Below, in pieces: positions 7,654 to 17,500 of a DNA stretch of 64,000 nucleotides. Every line of letters starts with the position of its first letter. Positions within the stretch are counted from its first letter, which is position 1. The stretch lies in contig JACQFZ010000048.1 in NCBI GenBank assembly GCA_016199745.1, forward strand, positions 124,001 to 188,000, written 5' to 3'. The translations under genes were made by a program, and so were the position numbers. Under the pieces are notes generated by a model. That model worked only from the letters and a program-made list of their open reading frames with translations, ran no database searches and was not told the DNA's origin. This DNA is from Gammaproteobacteria bacterium (GTDB taxonomy: Bacteria; Pseudomonadota; Gammaproteobacteria; Acidiferrobacterales; Sulfurifustaceae).

Positions 7654-8757
7654 TTATTTCTCTACTTTGCGCTCACGAATTCCGGTTAAGGTCTGATACT
7701 TGTTCCGGGCGCTCTCGTCCGGTAGCAACTCTCGCATTAAGTCAGGCAACGACAGCTCACTCCAATAAACAGCCTGCTCGATGGCGTAGGAAATCGGTGA
7801 ATGCGGCTCGGTGCGACGAAAAAAATTAGCGGCACTGCGCAGCGACTTAAGCGCTGCTTCCCGATCCTGGATCAGGCCGCTATTCAATCCGACATGACCG
7901 CCTGCGGTTCCGTTACTTGCGTTCATATCGCCCTCCCCGTCATCCGCTATCACCAAACGACTGCCAGCAAGGTAAATAAGCGTCTGGTGACTCGCGTTAA
8001 GCGTTTCATAGATTTTGCCGGTCGGCTGCGGATCGCTCTGGCAATATTTATCGACGGTCGCGCGGAATGCTTCATACACCGCTAACGCCGCGCGAATGTC
8101 CGTCTGTAACGTTTGGAAAAATGGCGTCGGTGTTTCAACGACAGCGCGATCGATATCGTCTTTGGAAACAGCCCCTTGCTTGTAGCGCGCCTGCCGCTTA
8201 TTCGGGTCGGAGATGCGCGATACTTCCATTGCCTGCTCGCATTGCCAGACAGCGAACGGCCCGCAAGACGCGCCTTGGGTAATGGGAATCGCTTTAAGGG
8301 GAGGAATTAACGCACCATCGCCGCCGAAGCCGTTCAGACCGATTAACGGCGCCAACTGAGTAGCGACGCCTTCTTCATCCGGCAGCGGATAAAGCGTTTC
8401 GCCGTACCGCTCGATCAGCTGGTTAGCGAGATTGAACCCGACGGCAACGCCTTTAAAACCATCGCGCCGCACCAACGCTTCGATGAGCCACGAGGTAACT
8501 TCGATATCTTTGGCGGAACTGGTGAGCAACGTCGGCGCTACATCGAGAATCGGCGCCCAATCGGAAACATTGACGTAGCTCGCCACCCCTTCGGCCAGCG
8601 CACTACGTTCTCTATTACGGGCTTGAATGCGGACTTCGCGTAAACGTTGATAAGCGGATTCGGCTGAAATGTTCAACCGTAGATCAACTCCCGCCGGGTT
8701 TTCGGCGGAGATCGGCTTAAGCAATGCCTCTACTTCTAACAAGGAACTACCCGCCAC
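7654..8757 (-). CDS. tssA: T6SS cap/assembly protein TssA
   Basis: A 367-residue protein with the ImpA_N domain first: 'LLKPISAENPAGVDLR', then 'YQRLREVRIQARNRERS' and 'DWAPILDVAPTLLTSSAKDIEVTSWLIEALVR'. It ends with a short helical C-terminal part containing 'RREP/RTEPHSPISYAIEQAVYWSELSLPDLMREL'. TssA primes and coordinates sheath and tube growth at the baseplate. The start is a GTG with a GAGGGAG ribosome binding site. First gene of the leftward unit. Confidence 0.92.
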   Translation of the reverse strand: MAGSSLLEVEALLKPISAENPAGVDLRLNISAESAYQRLREVRIQARNRERSALAEGVASYVNVSDWAPILDVAPTLLTSSAKDIEVTSWLIEALVRRDGFKGVAVGFNLANQLIERYGETLYPLPDEEGVATQLAPLIGLNGFGGDGALIPPLKAIPITQGASCGPFAVWQCEQAMEVSRISDPNKRQARYKQGAVSKDDIDRAVVETPTPFFQTLQTDIRAALAVYEAFRATVDKYCQSDPQPTGKIYETLNASHQTLIYLAGSRLVIADDGEGDMNASNGTAGGHVGLNSGLIQDREAALKSLRSAANFFRRTEPHSPISYAIEQAVYWSELSLPDLMRELLPDESARNKYQTLTGIRERKVEK

Positions 8758-9330
8758 GAGCTCTCCCTCGCGTATTCGTTTTTGTTGTGCCCTTCGTATG
8801 GACCCCGTATATCACAACATCGAGATTCGTCAAATGAAAAACCTCCGAACATGCAGTGGTTGCTGACTGACGGTATATAACCGCGTTCGGACGAATAATT
8901 TGCCGATCGACGTTTTTATTTTTTTGGAGGGAGCACAACACAATAGTGCCGCGTGACTGAACGGTGGTAACTAACGCATCAGTAGCGTTGCTGCCGGAAA
9001 CTCCCCTTGCAACGCTGAAAGCAGGGACTGCCATATGTCTGTCGATATCCATATTGTTGTTGATAGTGGCTTCCCGTTTATCGTCAAGAAGCCGGCCTCC
9101 CTAACCCAATTCAACGCGCACGGATTCTTGCGGGCTTGATGAATAGCGGCAACCGACTAAAGTGCCTCGTTCGTCTTAGACGTGTGATGTATAGAGTTCA
9201 GACTCTCACCAAGAAGTGGCGCGTAATTTGCGCGACGGACAAATGTTGCTAGTTGTTGCAGAGAATACGTGCGATTCGTTTCAATTGGTTTAATATGCCG
9301 CCTAAAGATCCGTTTAAAAAAATAAAGATC
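8758..9330. other. Divergent intergenic region between tssA and tagH
   Basis: About 570 bases that must hold the promoters of both T6SS units. ORFs in it (for example one of 101 codons on the minus strand at 8747-9052) have no ribosome binding site and unconvincing composition. I could not identify a clear -35/-10 or -24/-12 pair. There is an AT-rich stretch around 8880-8930. Confidence 0.5.
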
Positions 9331-10521
9331 ATGAATCTTGAACTCAAACTCATCCGAAAGGGAGTCTGGCCGACTGGCCAAAAAGCCAGCGCGACGTTCG
9401 ATCAAACGGGAGGCGCCATTGGGCGTGACGACAGTTGCCGCTTTATACTGCGCTGCAAAAATGGATTGGTTTCTCGGCTACACGCAAAAATCGATTTCCG
9501 TGACGGGCGTTTTTATATCCACGGCACGAGCACCAAGGGGGTGTTTTTAAACCACGCCAAAAAATCGATCGGAAAGAACGGATTCGCACCACTTGAAGAT
9601 AATGACATTATTACTGTGGGCGATTTTGAAATGAAGGTTAGGCTAATCGACGATATGAAAACGACAACGCTACCCTCCTCTTTACCCGCAAGAAACACCG
9701 CGGAGTTCGGACACCCGAACGATCATTTCAATCCGCCGAAACCGTTGATCCCGGAACACTGGGAGCTCGACTTATCGCGCAGATCGCAGACGCCGGCAGA
9801 CGTCGTCGCCGACAAGGCGCCCATCGATTTCAGCAACGACCAACAACGCCATGCGATCGATGCGTTGCTCAGAGGTTTAGGCCTCGAGGGATCGTTAACC
9901 GCGGAATCGATCAAGCCGGAAGCCTTGGAGCTGATCGGCCAGTGCCTACGCACGACCCTCAGCAACCTACTGAACCTACGCGACAGTCAAGCGGAAATGG
10001 AACGCCACTTATCGACCGCGCCGCAAACACTGCCGGCGATAAAGCCTGAATTACAGCCCCTGGGAGACATTCGCAGCGTCGATGAACTCCTCGAGCGCCT
10101 AATGACCAGCTACGACGGCGATTCGATTTTCGAAGGTCGCGAGATACTGGAAAATCTTCATAAGATGATCGAGGGGCAGCACGTTTTCATGGTCGAAAGC
10201 CTGACCAAGATCTCCGACTTCGTCGCCGACCGATTCTCTCCGGAGCGCATTGAATCGCTCTATAACAAGGCCGTTACGAACCTAGAAAAAGAATCGTTTA
10301 TGAACCGACGCCTGTCGCGACGCCTCAATCCGAAAGCCAGCAGGTGGGATTTCTTCCGAACCCACTTCGACCGGCTGCGTAAACAGTCGTACATCACGTC
10401 GCGCCATTCGTTTGAGAAAATATTTTTGGCTGTATACGCTAAGCGGCTGCGAGATGCCCCGCGACCCCCAGCGAATACCGGCGAGGAAAAGCGCTCCGAA
10501 CCAGCCGTAACAACTAACTAA
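9331..10521 (+). CDS. tagH: FHA-domain T6SS protein TagH
   Basis: From the ATG at 9331 the protein is 396 residues. The N-terminal FHA domain spans about residues 1-105 with 'GAIGRDDSCRFIL', 'LVSRLHAKIDFRDGRFYI' and 'TSTKGVFLNH', the phosphothreonine-recognition loops. The C-terminal type VI FHA-associated helical domain (about 200-370) includes 'EGREILENLHKMIEGQH' and 'RRLNPKASRWDFFRTHFDRL'. TagH homologues relay PpkA/PppA threonine-phosphorylation signals, but neither gene is visible here. The longer reading from 9253 uses a non-ATG start and was not preferred. Confidence 0.9.
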   Translation: MNLELKLIRKGVWPTGQKASATFDQTGGAIGRDDSCRFILRCKNGLVSRLHAKIDFRDGRFYIHGTSTKGVFLNHAKKSIGKNGFAPLEDNDIITVGDFEMKVRLIDDMKTTTLPSSLPARNTAEFGHPNDHFNPPKPLIPEHWELDLSRRSQTPADVVADKAPIDFSNDQQRHAIDALLRGLGLEGSLTAESIKPEALELIGQCLRTTLSNLLNLRDSQAEMERHLSTAPQTLPAIKPELQPLGDIRSVDELLERLMTSYDGDSIFEGREILENLHKMIEGQHVFMVESLTKISDFVADRFSPERIESLYNKAVTNLEKESFMNRRLSRRLNPKASRWDFFRTHFDRLRKQSYITSRHSFEKIFLAVYAKRLRDAPRPPANTGEEKRSEPAVTTN

Positions 10522-10584
10522 CCGAAGGCATTCGCCATTAACGCACTTCAATATCAGCACCGGCCGTCGAAAATAAATCGAGGA

Positions 10585-11145
10585 TTGGCGGTAACCGGTT
10601 TGTTGCTCACCTTGCTCTCCAGTGGTTGCAGCGCCGTCACGTACGTTTGGGCCGCTTACGACAAGGTAACGATCCAGGCGACGCAAGAGGTGAATCCGGA
10701 CAAAGCCGGCCGCCCCTCGCCCGTTCGGGTCAAGCTTTATGAACTATCGACGCGCACCGTCTTCGACAACTTAGATTTCGAAGGCGCCTTTAATAAGGGC
10801 ACCACGCTACTGGGCGACCAGTTGTTATCGCAGGCGGAATATATGTTGCAGCCCGGGGAATCCGTTACCCATCAAGTCGACTTAAAAGAGAAAGCAGCGT
10901 TCATCGCCGTGCTAGCGGCGTACCGCGACATCGATAGCGTGCGCTGGAGTCGAATTTACGAAATCAAAGACTACAACCACGCCAGCCATACCGTGACGCT
11001 GACGAAAAACGGCGTGGTCTTAGGCGAAGTTACTCCTGAAAAAAAATCGGACTCGACAGTTAATCCTCAGGAAACCGTCGATCGCGTGAAAACGGCCAAA
11101 GAGCCGCCGAGCACTCCAAGTGCTCCTAGCGTTCCAAGATATTAG
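10585..11145 (+). CDS. tssJ: T6SS outer-membrane lipoprotein TssJ
   Basis: A 186-residue protein opening with a lipoprotein signal (LLLTLLSSGCSA; Cys at about 15) and the TssJ core: 'VTIQATQEVNPDKAGRPSPVRVKLYEL', 'FDNLDFEGAFNKGTTLLGDQL' and 'EKAAFIAVLAAYRDIDSVRWSR'. TssJ anchors the TssL-TssM membrane complex to the outer membrane. The TTG start at 10585 lies right against GAGGA, so the true start may be upstream (the frame stays open to about 10541). A Pro/Ser-rich tail ends the protein. Confidence 0.92.
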   Translation: MAVTGLLLTLLSSGCSAVTYVWAAYDKVTIQATQEVNPDKAGRPSPVRVKLYELSTRTVFDNLDFEGAFNKGTTLLGDQLLSQAEYMLQPGESVTHQVDLKEKAAFIAVLAAYRDIDSVRWSRIYEIKDYNHASHTVTLTKNGVVLGEVTPEKKSDSTVNPQETVDRVKTAKEPPSTPSAPSVPRY

Positions 11146-11161
11146 TGGGAGCGGCAACGAC

Positions 11162-11308
11162 ATGAATGGCGACAAGAAACAACATCTCGACCCCCAACTA
11201 TCGTTCATGGCATTTCCGGCGCCAGATAGAGAGACTCTCTGCTGCGACGAAACGCGAGCAGAAAAATCCGCTGACCGTCTAGAATCGCTCAACCTACGAA
11301 ACTATTAG
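11162..11308 (+). CDS. Small ORF between tssJ and tssK, unknown
   Basis: ATG at 11162 preceded by GGGAGC at a reasonable distance; 48 codons, stop eight bases before tssK. The peptide is hydrophilic with a CC pair and no recognised family. It could be a genuine spacer peptide or merely a chance ORF that happens to couple tssJ and tssK. Confidence 0.3.
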   Translation: MNGDKKQHLDPQLSFMAFPAPDRETLCCDETRAEKSADRLESLNLRNY

Positions 11309-11316
11309 CCTATCTT

Positions 11317-12657
11317 ATGAGCATCAATAACAAAGTCGCTTGGCTCGAAAGTCAATTCCTGTTTCCGCAACACTTCCAACAACAGGATCGCTATTTTGAA
11401 TCGCGCATCGAAGCGCGCAGCCAACCGATACGCCCTTATGTGTGGGGCTTCACCCGCTTACAAATAGACAACAACAATCTCGTCAAAGGCGACCTCGGCA
11501 TAGTTACCGCACAAGGCATCATGCCGGACGGTACACCGCTCGACCTTCCGCATCACGACACGCTGCCGGCGCCGTTGCAGGTACCGCGGCAAGCGAAGAA
11601 TTTGTTGATCTATTTAGTGTTGCCGGAATATCAGCCGGGCGCTTGCCTACTGGAAACGAAGAACGCCCAATCGAACAATCAGACGCGCTATCGCCTGCAA
11701 GAAATGGACGTGTACGACTACTGCGGCGGCAACACCGCGGTCGAGCGCGTTGAAACGGCGGCGCTACAGTGTCGCTTGGCATCGGAAAGCGAAGAGCTCG
11801 GCGGCTTCACCCGTCTGCCGATCGCACGCGTGCAGGAAGTGACGCAAGAAGGCGCCATACTGTTGGACAAACGATTCATTCCACCGAGCATCCGCATCCG
11901 CTCGAATCCGGAGCTCAACCACTACCTGCAGGACACCCTCGGCCGACTGCAAGAACGCGGCGACGCGCTCGCGCAACGCTTCATTGCCTCGCGCCAAGTC
12001 GGCGGCTCAGCGGCTATCGCCGACTTCATGCTGCTGCAATTGGTCAACCGCTTCGAGCCACGCCTGCGTCACCTCGACAGCGACGAATCAGTGCACCCTG
12101 AGACGCTTTATCAAGAGTTGTTGGGCCTTGCCGGCGAGCTGGCAACCTTTACCACCATGGGCAAACGCCCGCTGCCCACGCCGGCTTACTGCCACGAGGA
12201 TCTGTACACCTGCTTTCAACCGCTGATGGACAACCTCGGTCGCCACTTGAGTGCCGTGCTGGAACGGACCGCCATTCCGCTGACATTGGAACAGCGCCAA
12301 TACGGCATCCGCGTCGCCCGCGTCACCGATCGTTCGCTGTTGCACCAAGGCCGGTTCGTGCTCGCCGTCAAAGCCGATGCATCGACCGACGATGTTCGCG
12401 ACCGCGTCCCAACCCACATGAAAGTCGGCACGGTCGAGACCATCCGCGATTTGGTTAACAACCAGCTGCCAGGTATCGAGCTGACCGTTCTGCCAATAGC
12501 GCCGCGAGAAATTCCGTATCACGCAGGCTCAGTTTATTTCGAGCTCGGCCGCAACAGCGACTACTGGCAGAAGCTCAAGCAGTCGGGCGGTTTAGCGCTA
12601 CATGTGACCGGCGATTTTCCGGGACTCGATATTAATTTGTGGGCGATACGGGAATAG
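11317..12657 (+). CDS. tssK: T6SS baseplate protein TssK
   Basis: A 446-residue TssK. It has 'VAWLESQFLFPQHFQQQDRYFES' type opening, the 'RPYVWGFTRLQID' strand, 'LPHHDTLPAP' and the C-terminal neck/head region ending 'YFELGRNSDYWQKLKQSGGLALHVTGDFPGLDINLWAI'. TssK joins the TssEFG wedge to the TssLM membrane complex. It is followed by a long palindrome-rich gap before tssL. Confidence 0.95.
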   Translation: MSINNKVAWLESQFLFPQHFQQQDRYFESRIEARSQPIRPYVWGFTRLQIDNNNLVKGDLGIVTAQGIMPDGTPLDLPHHDTLPAPLQVPRQAKNLLIYLVLPEYQPGACLLETKNAQSNNQTRYRLQEMDVYDYCGGNTAVERVETAALQCRLASESEELGGFTRLPIARVQEVTQEGAILLDKRFIPPSIRIRSNPELNHYLQDTLGRLQERGDALAQRFIASRQVGGSAAIADFMLLQLVNRFEPRLRHLDSDESVHPETLYQELLGLAGELATFTTMGKRPLPTPAYCHEDLYTCFQPLMDNLGRHLSAVLERTAIPLTLEQRQYGIRVARVTDRSLLHQGRFVLAVKADASTDDVRDRVPTHMKVGTVETIRDLVNNQLPGIELTVLPIAPREIPYHAGSVYFELGRNSDYWQKLKQSGGLALHVTGDFPGLDINLWAIRE

Positions 12658-12680
12658 TGACGGGTTGAAAACAACGAATA

Positions 12681-12780
12681 CCCCCTCTCCCCCTTGGGGG
12701 AGAGGGTTGGGGAGAGGGGGTAAGCTTCGATGGCGTTGCTTCCCTCTCCCCTAGCCCCTCTCCCGTAAGCGGGAGAGGGG
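12681..12780. repeat. Pair of CTCTCCC-type palindromes (REP-like) between tssK and tssL
   Basis: Within the 346-base tssK-tssL gap there are two hairpins: CCCTCTCCCCC-TT-GGGGGAGAGGG at 12683-12706 and CCCCTCTCCCG-TAAG-CGGGAGAGGGG at 12755-12780. The same type of palindrome recurs near 14430, 38570, 45130 and 47730. The rest of the gap (12781-13003) shows no ORF or site I recognise beyond the tssL ribosome binding site. Confidence 0.85.
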
Positions 12781-13003
12781 AATAAAAGATGAGTCAGTAG
12801 ATAACTATCTAAGTGAATTTCGATTAACCGATCTTGACGCTTCGTTGTTTCAGCAGTGAGAGGAATGGCGCAACAAGTGTGAAGATTATTAAAGCTAAAA
12901 AACACAGGCAGCGCGAAGTATAAAAATTAAATCGCGCTAACAATCGCGGAAACAAACCGCGCGAATACTACGCTCCGCCACTCAAGCGGAGCGAAGGAAA
13001 GGG

Positions 13004-14374
13004 ATGGAAAACGATAACGTCACTCGCAAGCCGAGACCGGGACACCGCGGTGATACGGCGGCGGAAGTGAATCCGGACGTCGAACGTGCGGCGAGCAAGC
13101 CTCGCCCCGGCGGCCGTCCCCTGCCCGTTGCGCCGACGCCAGCGGAAAATTTCGACCCGACGCTGGTCAAACCGCGTCAGGTTGCACCGCATACGCCGAT
13201 TACGCTGAGCGATCCGCCGAAATTCAAACAATCGGTGTTGGTCGATGCGGCATCGCAGTTGCTCTCGCTCACGCCGCAACTACGTTACCTCGACAGCCAA
13301 ATCAATGTGCCGCAGCTTCACCTACAAGCGGTGCATTGCGTTAAGCGATTGCAACAAGTGTTGGCCGGCGCCGATCTGACGGAAAAAGTGCGGACCAATG
13401 CGAGTTACGTGCTATGCGCGCTGGTCGACGAAACCGTGCTCAATACGCCGTGGGGCGAGCACAGTACCTGGAGCCAAAAAACACTGCTCAGCGTGTTTCA
13501 TCACGAAACCTACGGCGGTAAACGATTCTTCGACATCTTGCGCGAAGCGCTGGACGGGCCGCGTCGGGATTACGATTTTATCGAGTTGCTCTACTTGTGT
13601 ATGTCGTTAGGTTTCATGGGCAAGTACCGCATCGACCCGCAGGGCAAAGTTCATATCGAGCAACTGCGCGCCGATACGCACGCCATCTTGCAGGCCGGAC
13701 GCGATCGCTACAACGAAACGTTGTCGGTCAACATCAAATCGGCGTCCGACATCAAACGGCAATTACACAGCTATCTACCGGTTTGGTTACTGACCGGCAT
13801 ACTGGCGCTGGCCGCCTTCGGCCTCTACACCCACTGGCTGCTCGGCCTCAATCAACGCACCGACCAACTACGCACCGAGCTGGCCTCGCTGGTTCCAGCG
13901 CCGGCGCAGCCGTTGCCGCAGGGTCGTGTTCGTCCCGTGGTCGTGCAACTGCGTGAGCTGCTCGCGCCGGAAATCGCCCGACAGATTTTGCGGGTCGACG
14001 ACTACGGCACGCGCATTACCATCGTGCTGCAGACGGAAGAGATGTTCACCTCCAGTCAAAGCGACATTCATGCGGCGTTCCATCCGATATTGGACAAAAT
14101 CGCCAAAGCACTGGAAGCGATCCCCGGCCGGGTGACTGTTTCCGGCCACACCGACGATCGCGACATTCGCACATCGAGCTTCCCCTCCAATTGGCATTTA
14201 TCGCTCGCCCGCGCCAGCGAGGTGACCAAATACATGAGCAGCGTCGCGGCGCTAACTGCACGTCTGATTCCGGAAGGACGCGGTGCTAACGAACCGATTG
14301 CCGGTAACGACACGCCGCAAGGGCGAGCGCAGAACCGACGCGTGGAGATTGAAATCTTCAATTCGAGTACTTAG
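13004..14374 (+). CDS. tssL: T6SS inner-membrane protein TssL with C-terminal OmpA domain
   Basis: A 456-residue protein in three parts. A Pro/Arg-rich N-terminal tail covers about 1-70. The DotU domain covers about 78-245, with 'YVLCALVDETVLNTPWGEHSTWSQKTLL' and 'FHHETYGGKRFFDIL'. One membrane helix covers about 258-280 (YLPVWLLTGILALAAFGLY). A periplasmic OmpA-like peptidoglycan-binding domain covers about 345-456, with 'VSGHTDDRDIRT' and 'GRAQNRRVEIEIF'. The fused OmpA domain would anchor the complex to the wall without a separate TagL. Confidence 0.95.
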   Translation: MENDNVTRKPRPGHRGDTAAEVNPDVERAASKPRPGGRPLPVAPTPAENFDPTLVKPRQVAPHTPITLSDPPKFKQSVLVDAASQLLSLTPQLRYLDSQINVPQLHLQAVHCVKRLQQVLAGADLTEKVRTNASYVLCALVDETVLNTPWGEHSTWSQKTLLSVFHHETYGGKRFFDILREALDGPRRDYDFIELLYLCMSLGFMGKYRIDPQGKVHIEQLRADTHAILQAGRDRYNETLSVNIKSASDIKRQLHSYLPVWLLTGILALAAFGLYTHWLLGLNQRTDQLRTELASLVPAPAQPLPQGRVRPVVVQLRELLAPEIARQILRVDDYGTRITIVLQTEEMFTSSQSDIHAAFHPILDKIAKALEAIPGRVTVSGHTDDRDIRTSSFPSNWHLSLARASEVTKYMSSVAALTARLIPEGRGANEPIAGNDTPQGRAQNRRVEIEIFNSST

Positions 14375-14414
14375 CGACGGTAACAAAATGAAACAAGTAT
14401 CGAGCCAACCGCTT

Positions 14415-14491
14415 CCCTCACCCCAACCCTTCTCCCGGGAGGAGAGGGGTTTTAAGCCCTTCTCCCCCCGGGAGAAGGGTGGGGATGAGGG
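14415..14491. repeat. Large imperfect palindrome between tssL and tssM
   Basis: Outer arms CCCTCACCCCAACCCTTCTC and GAGAAGGGTGGGGATGAGGG flank an inner CTCCCGGGAGGAG. It belongs to the same pyrimidine-rich REP-like class as the element after tssK. It lies 40 bases after the tssL stop and could act as an attenuator or mRNA stabiliser. Confidence 0.75.
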
Positions 14492-14587
14492 AAACGTGGC
14501 ACCGTATTTTCATTTTGTTACCGTCTCTTAGGCAAAGTTACAGCATGAATATTTAGTCGTCAGAAGAAAAAAGCGTGGAGAACCCCT

Positions 14588-17500
14588 TTGTTTAGACGTT
14601 TGTTCAGACGTTTTTTCGCCTTCCTGATGCAGCGCTGGGTGTTGGCGCTGCTGGTCATTATCGTCCTGGCGTTGCTGATCTGGTTCGTCGGCCCGTTGAT
14701 TGCCGTCGCCGACTACAAACCGCTGGTCTCGCAAGTCGTTCGCCTGCTGATCATCGTTGCGATGCTTATCATTTGGGGGCTGACCAATCTGCGCCTGCGG
14801 ACGGTGGAGACCAAGACCAATAAAGCGTTGGCGGAGAAAATCGAACGTAACGTCGACGACAGAGAAACGCCCCATTCCCCGAAAAGCGCGGCGATCACCG
14901 CCGATGAATCGATCTTGGGCGAACGCCTCAAGGAGGCGTTGCGTTCCCTCCAAAACGCCAAGCTCGGTCGCGGCCGGAAGCTCTATCAATTGCCGTGGTA
15001 CGTAATCATCGGTGCGCCAGGTTCCGGCAAAACGACGACGTTGAAAAACTCCGGCCTGCGTTTTCCGCTGCAAAGTCAGCTCGGTGATGAACCCGTTAAA
15101 GGCGCCGGTGGAACTCGGTATTGCGATTGGTGGTTTACCAACGAAGCGGTGTTGATCGACACCGCCGGCCGCTACACCACGCAAGACAATCCGCAAAAAA
15201 TCGAGAATCGTGCCTGGCTCGGTTTTCTGAACTTGTTGAAAAAGACCCGGCCCAAGCGGCCGCTCAACGGCATCATTATCGCCGTCAGCATCCTCGATGT
15301 TTTGCGCAAGACACCGACACAGCAAGCGCTGCAAACCAGCGCCATCAAACGCCGCATTCAGGAGCTGAACGAGCAGCTGAGCATGAATTTGCCGGTGTAC
15401 GTAATCTTTACCAAGCTCGACACCATTGCCGGCTTCGCCGCGTTCTTTGCCGACCTCGAACCGCAGCAGCGCGAGCAAGTTTGGGGCATGACGTTCCCCA
15501 TCAACATCAGCAAATCGGGTAAGGCCGGCAACACGCTGGCACAGTTCGATGCCGAATATCAGGCGCTCATCAGCCGCGCCAACGATCGCGTCACCAACCG
15601 CCTGCACAACGAACGCGACCCGCAACGGCGCACGTTGGCCTATGAATTTCCGCGGCAGATGCTTGGGCTGCAGAACCAAGTGCATGCGTTCTTGCAGAAT
15701 ATTTTTTCACCCAACCAATTCGAACTGACCGCGCTGTTGCGCGGGGTCTTTTTCCTGAGCGGAACCCAGACCAACGCACCGGCACAATGGGTAACGGGCG
15801 TTTTGCCGGTCGACCGTTGCACGCCGCCGGTGACCACCTACAGCGTCGATCCCAAAAGTTTTTTCATCAAAAATCTGTTCAGCAATCTCATTTTTGCCGA
15901 GGCCAACATGGCGTCGGCCAACACCCGCGCCGAACGCCGATTCCGTTGGGTCTACGCCGCTTTTGTGATCGCCGTCGTCTGCAGTTTCGTCGGCACGCTC
16001 GTGTTCTGGAAAATCAGCGAGCAACGCAACCTCGCCCACATCGACCGGATTTATGCCGACATCACCCGTTACCGCGAGCAAACCCACGGCGGCGTTAAAT
16101 CCGCGGTCGACTGGTTGACCTTGGCTAACGGCTTGGACGTGCTCAAAGCGATGCCAACGGGTTACGACCAGGGCGACAAACGGCCGATGATGCTCATGGG
16201 CTTCGGTCTGTATCAAGGCGACAAGATCGGTGCGCAGGCGCGACTCACCTATCTCAAGATCCTCGAGCGCTTTTTCCTGCCGGCAGTCTCCGAGCAATTG
16301 CTGCAGCAAATGCGCGACGCACGGAACGATCAAGATGCGTTGTATCAGGCGTTGAAGTTCTACCTCATGCTCCACCAGCCGGAAAAAATGGACGCCAAAC
16401 TGTTTGGCGCGTGGGCTGATGCGTTATGGCAACGCCAACTTCCGGGCGAACCCTATGCGCCGCTGCGCGAGTCGCTGAATATGCACCTACAAGTCGCGAT
16501 CGCCCAACAGCTTCCGCCACCGGCGATCGACCAGCGCCAAGTCGATGCCGCGCGTGAAATATTGAACAAAGCGCCGCTGGAACAGCGGTTGTACCGCAAC
16601 CTAAAGAACCAGCTGCTGCGCGACCACTCGCAACAGTTTGTCGTAGCCGACGTATTAGCCGGGAAAGCCGACACGTTGTTCTTTCGCCGCAGCGGTGCCC
16701 CGCTCACCCAAGGCATCCCTTGGCTATTTACCTACGAAGGTTTCCACACCGGCTTCAACTTGCAAACCAAGCAATTGGGCAAACGCTTGGCCGATGAACA
16801 ATGGATCTACGGCGACTACGCCGCCAAGCTGTCGGCCGATCAGACCAATGAATTGATCGCGCTCGTCGAACGCCAGTATTTCAGTGAATACATCGATCGC
16901 TGGAAAGCGTTGCTCAATGACTTGGCGGTCAACTCGTTCAACAACGCCAACCGCGGCGGCGCCGTACTGCGCACGCTGTCGAGTAGCAGTACGCCGTTGC
17001 TGACCTTCCTAAAGAGCGTTCGCCGGCACACCGCGTTGAGCGAATTACCCGGCGTCTCCGATCAAACGAAGCAAGTGGCGGCAACCCTCGCGACCCAGGC
17101 AACGCCGAATCGGCTCACGCAGTTCGTGCCACTCGGCAACGACGTGAAAGTGCGCCTACCGGGACAAGTCGTCAGCGACGAGTTTCAGACGCTCAATGAC
17201 TTCGTCAATAAAGACGGAGACGGCACGCCGATCCGGCAATTGCAGCAATCGCTGGTAGCGCTGAACGGATATTTCCAGAATTTGACCCAGACCGGCGATA
17301 TCCAGCGCGCCGCCTACGATGCCAACACCAGCGCGGCCCAGGGCACCGACCCGGTGTACATGGTCTCGCGTGCCGTCGCCGATTCGCCATCGCCGGTACG
17401 AGAATGGTTCCAATCCGTTAGCGTCGACAGCAGTCGGGTGACGGCGACGGCGACGCAAGGCCACTTGAACTCGGTGTGGAGCAGCGAGGTCGTCAGCTTC

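Noticed and set aside
8985-9030. Possible sigma-54 promoter (GG...GC) upstream of tagH
   Set aside because: The GG and GC doublets are 11 rather than 10 bases apart and the surrounding consensus is poor.
8747-9052. 101-codon minus-strand ORF between tssA and tagH
   Set aside because: No ribosome binding site, overlaps the tssA start and has no protein-like pattern.
14528-15685. 385-codon minus-strand ORF inside tssM
   Set aside because: It is a shadow of tssM, which has all family motifs and continuous sense on the plus strand.
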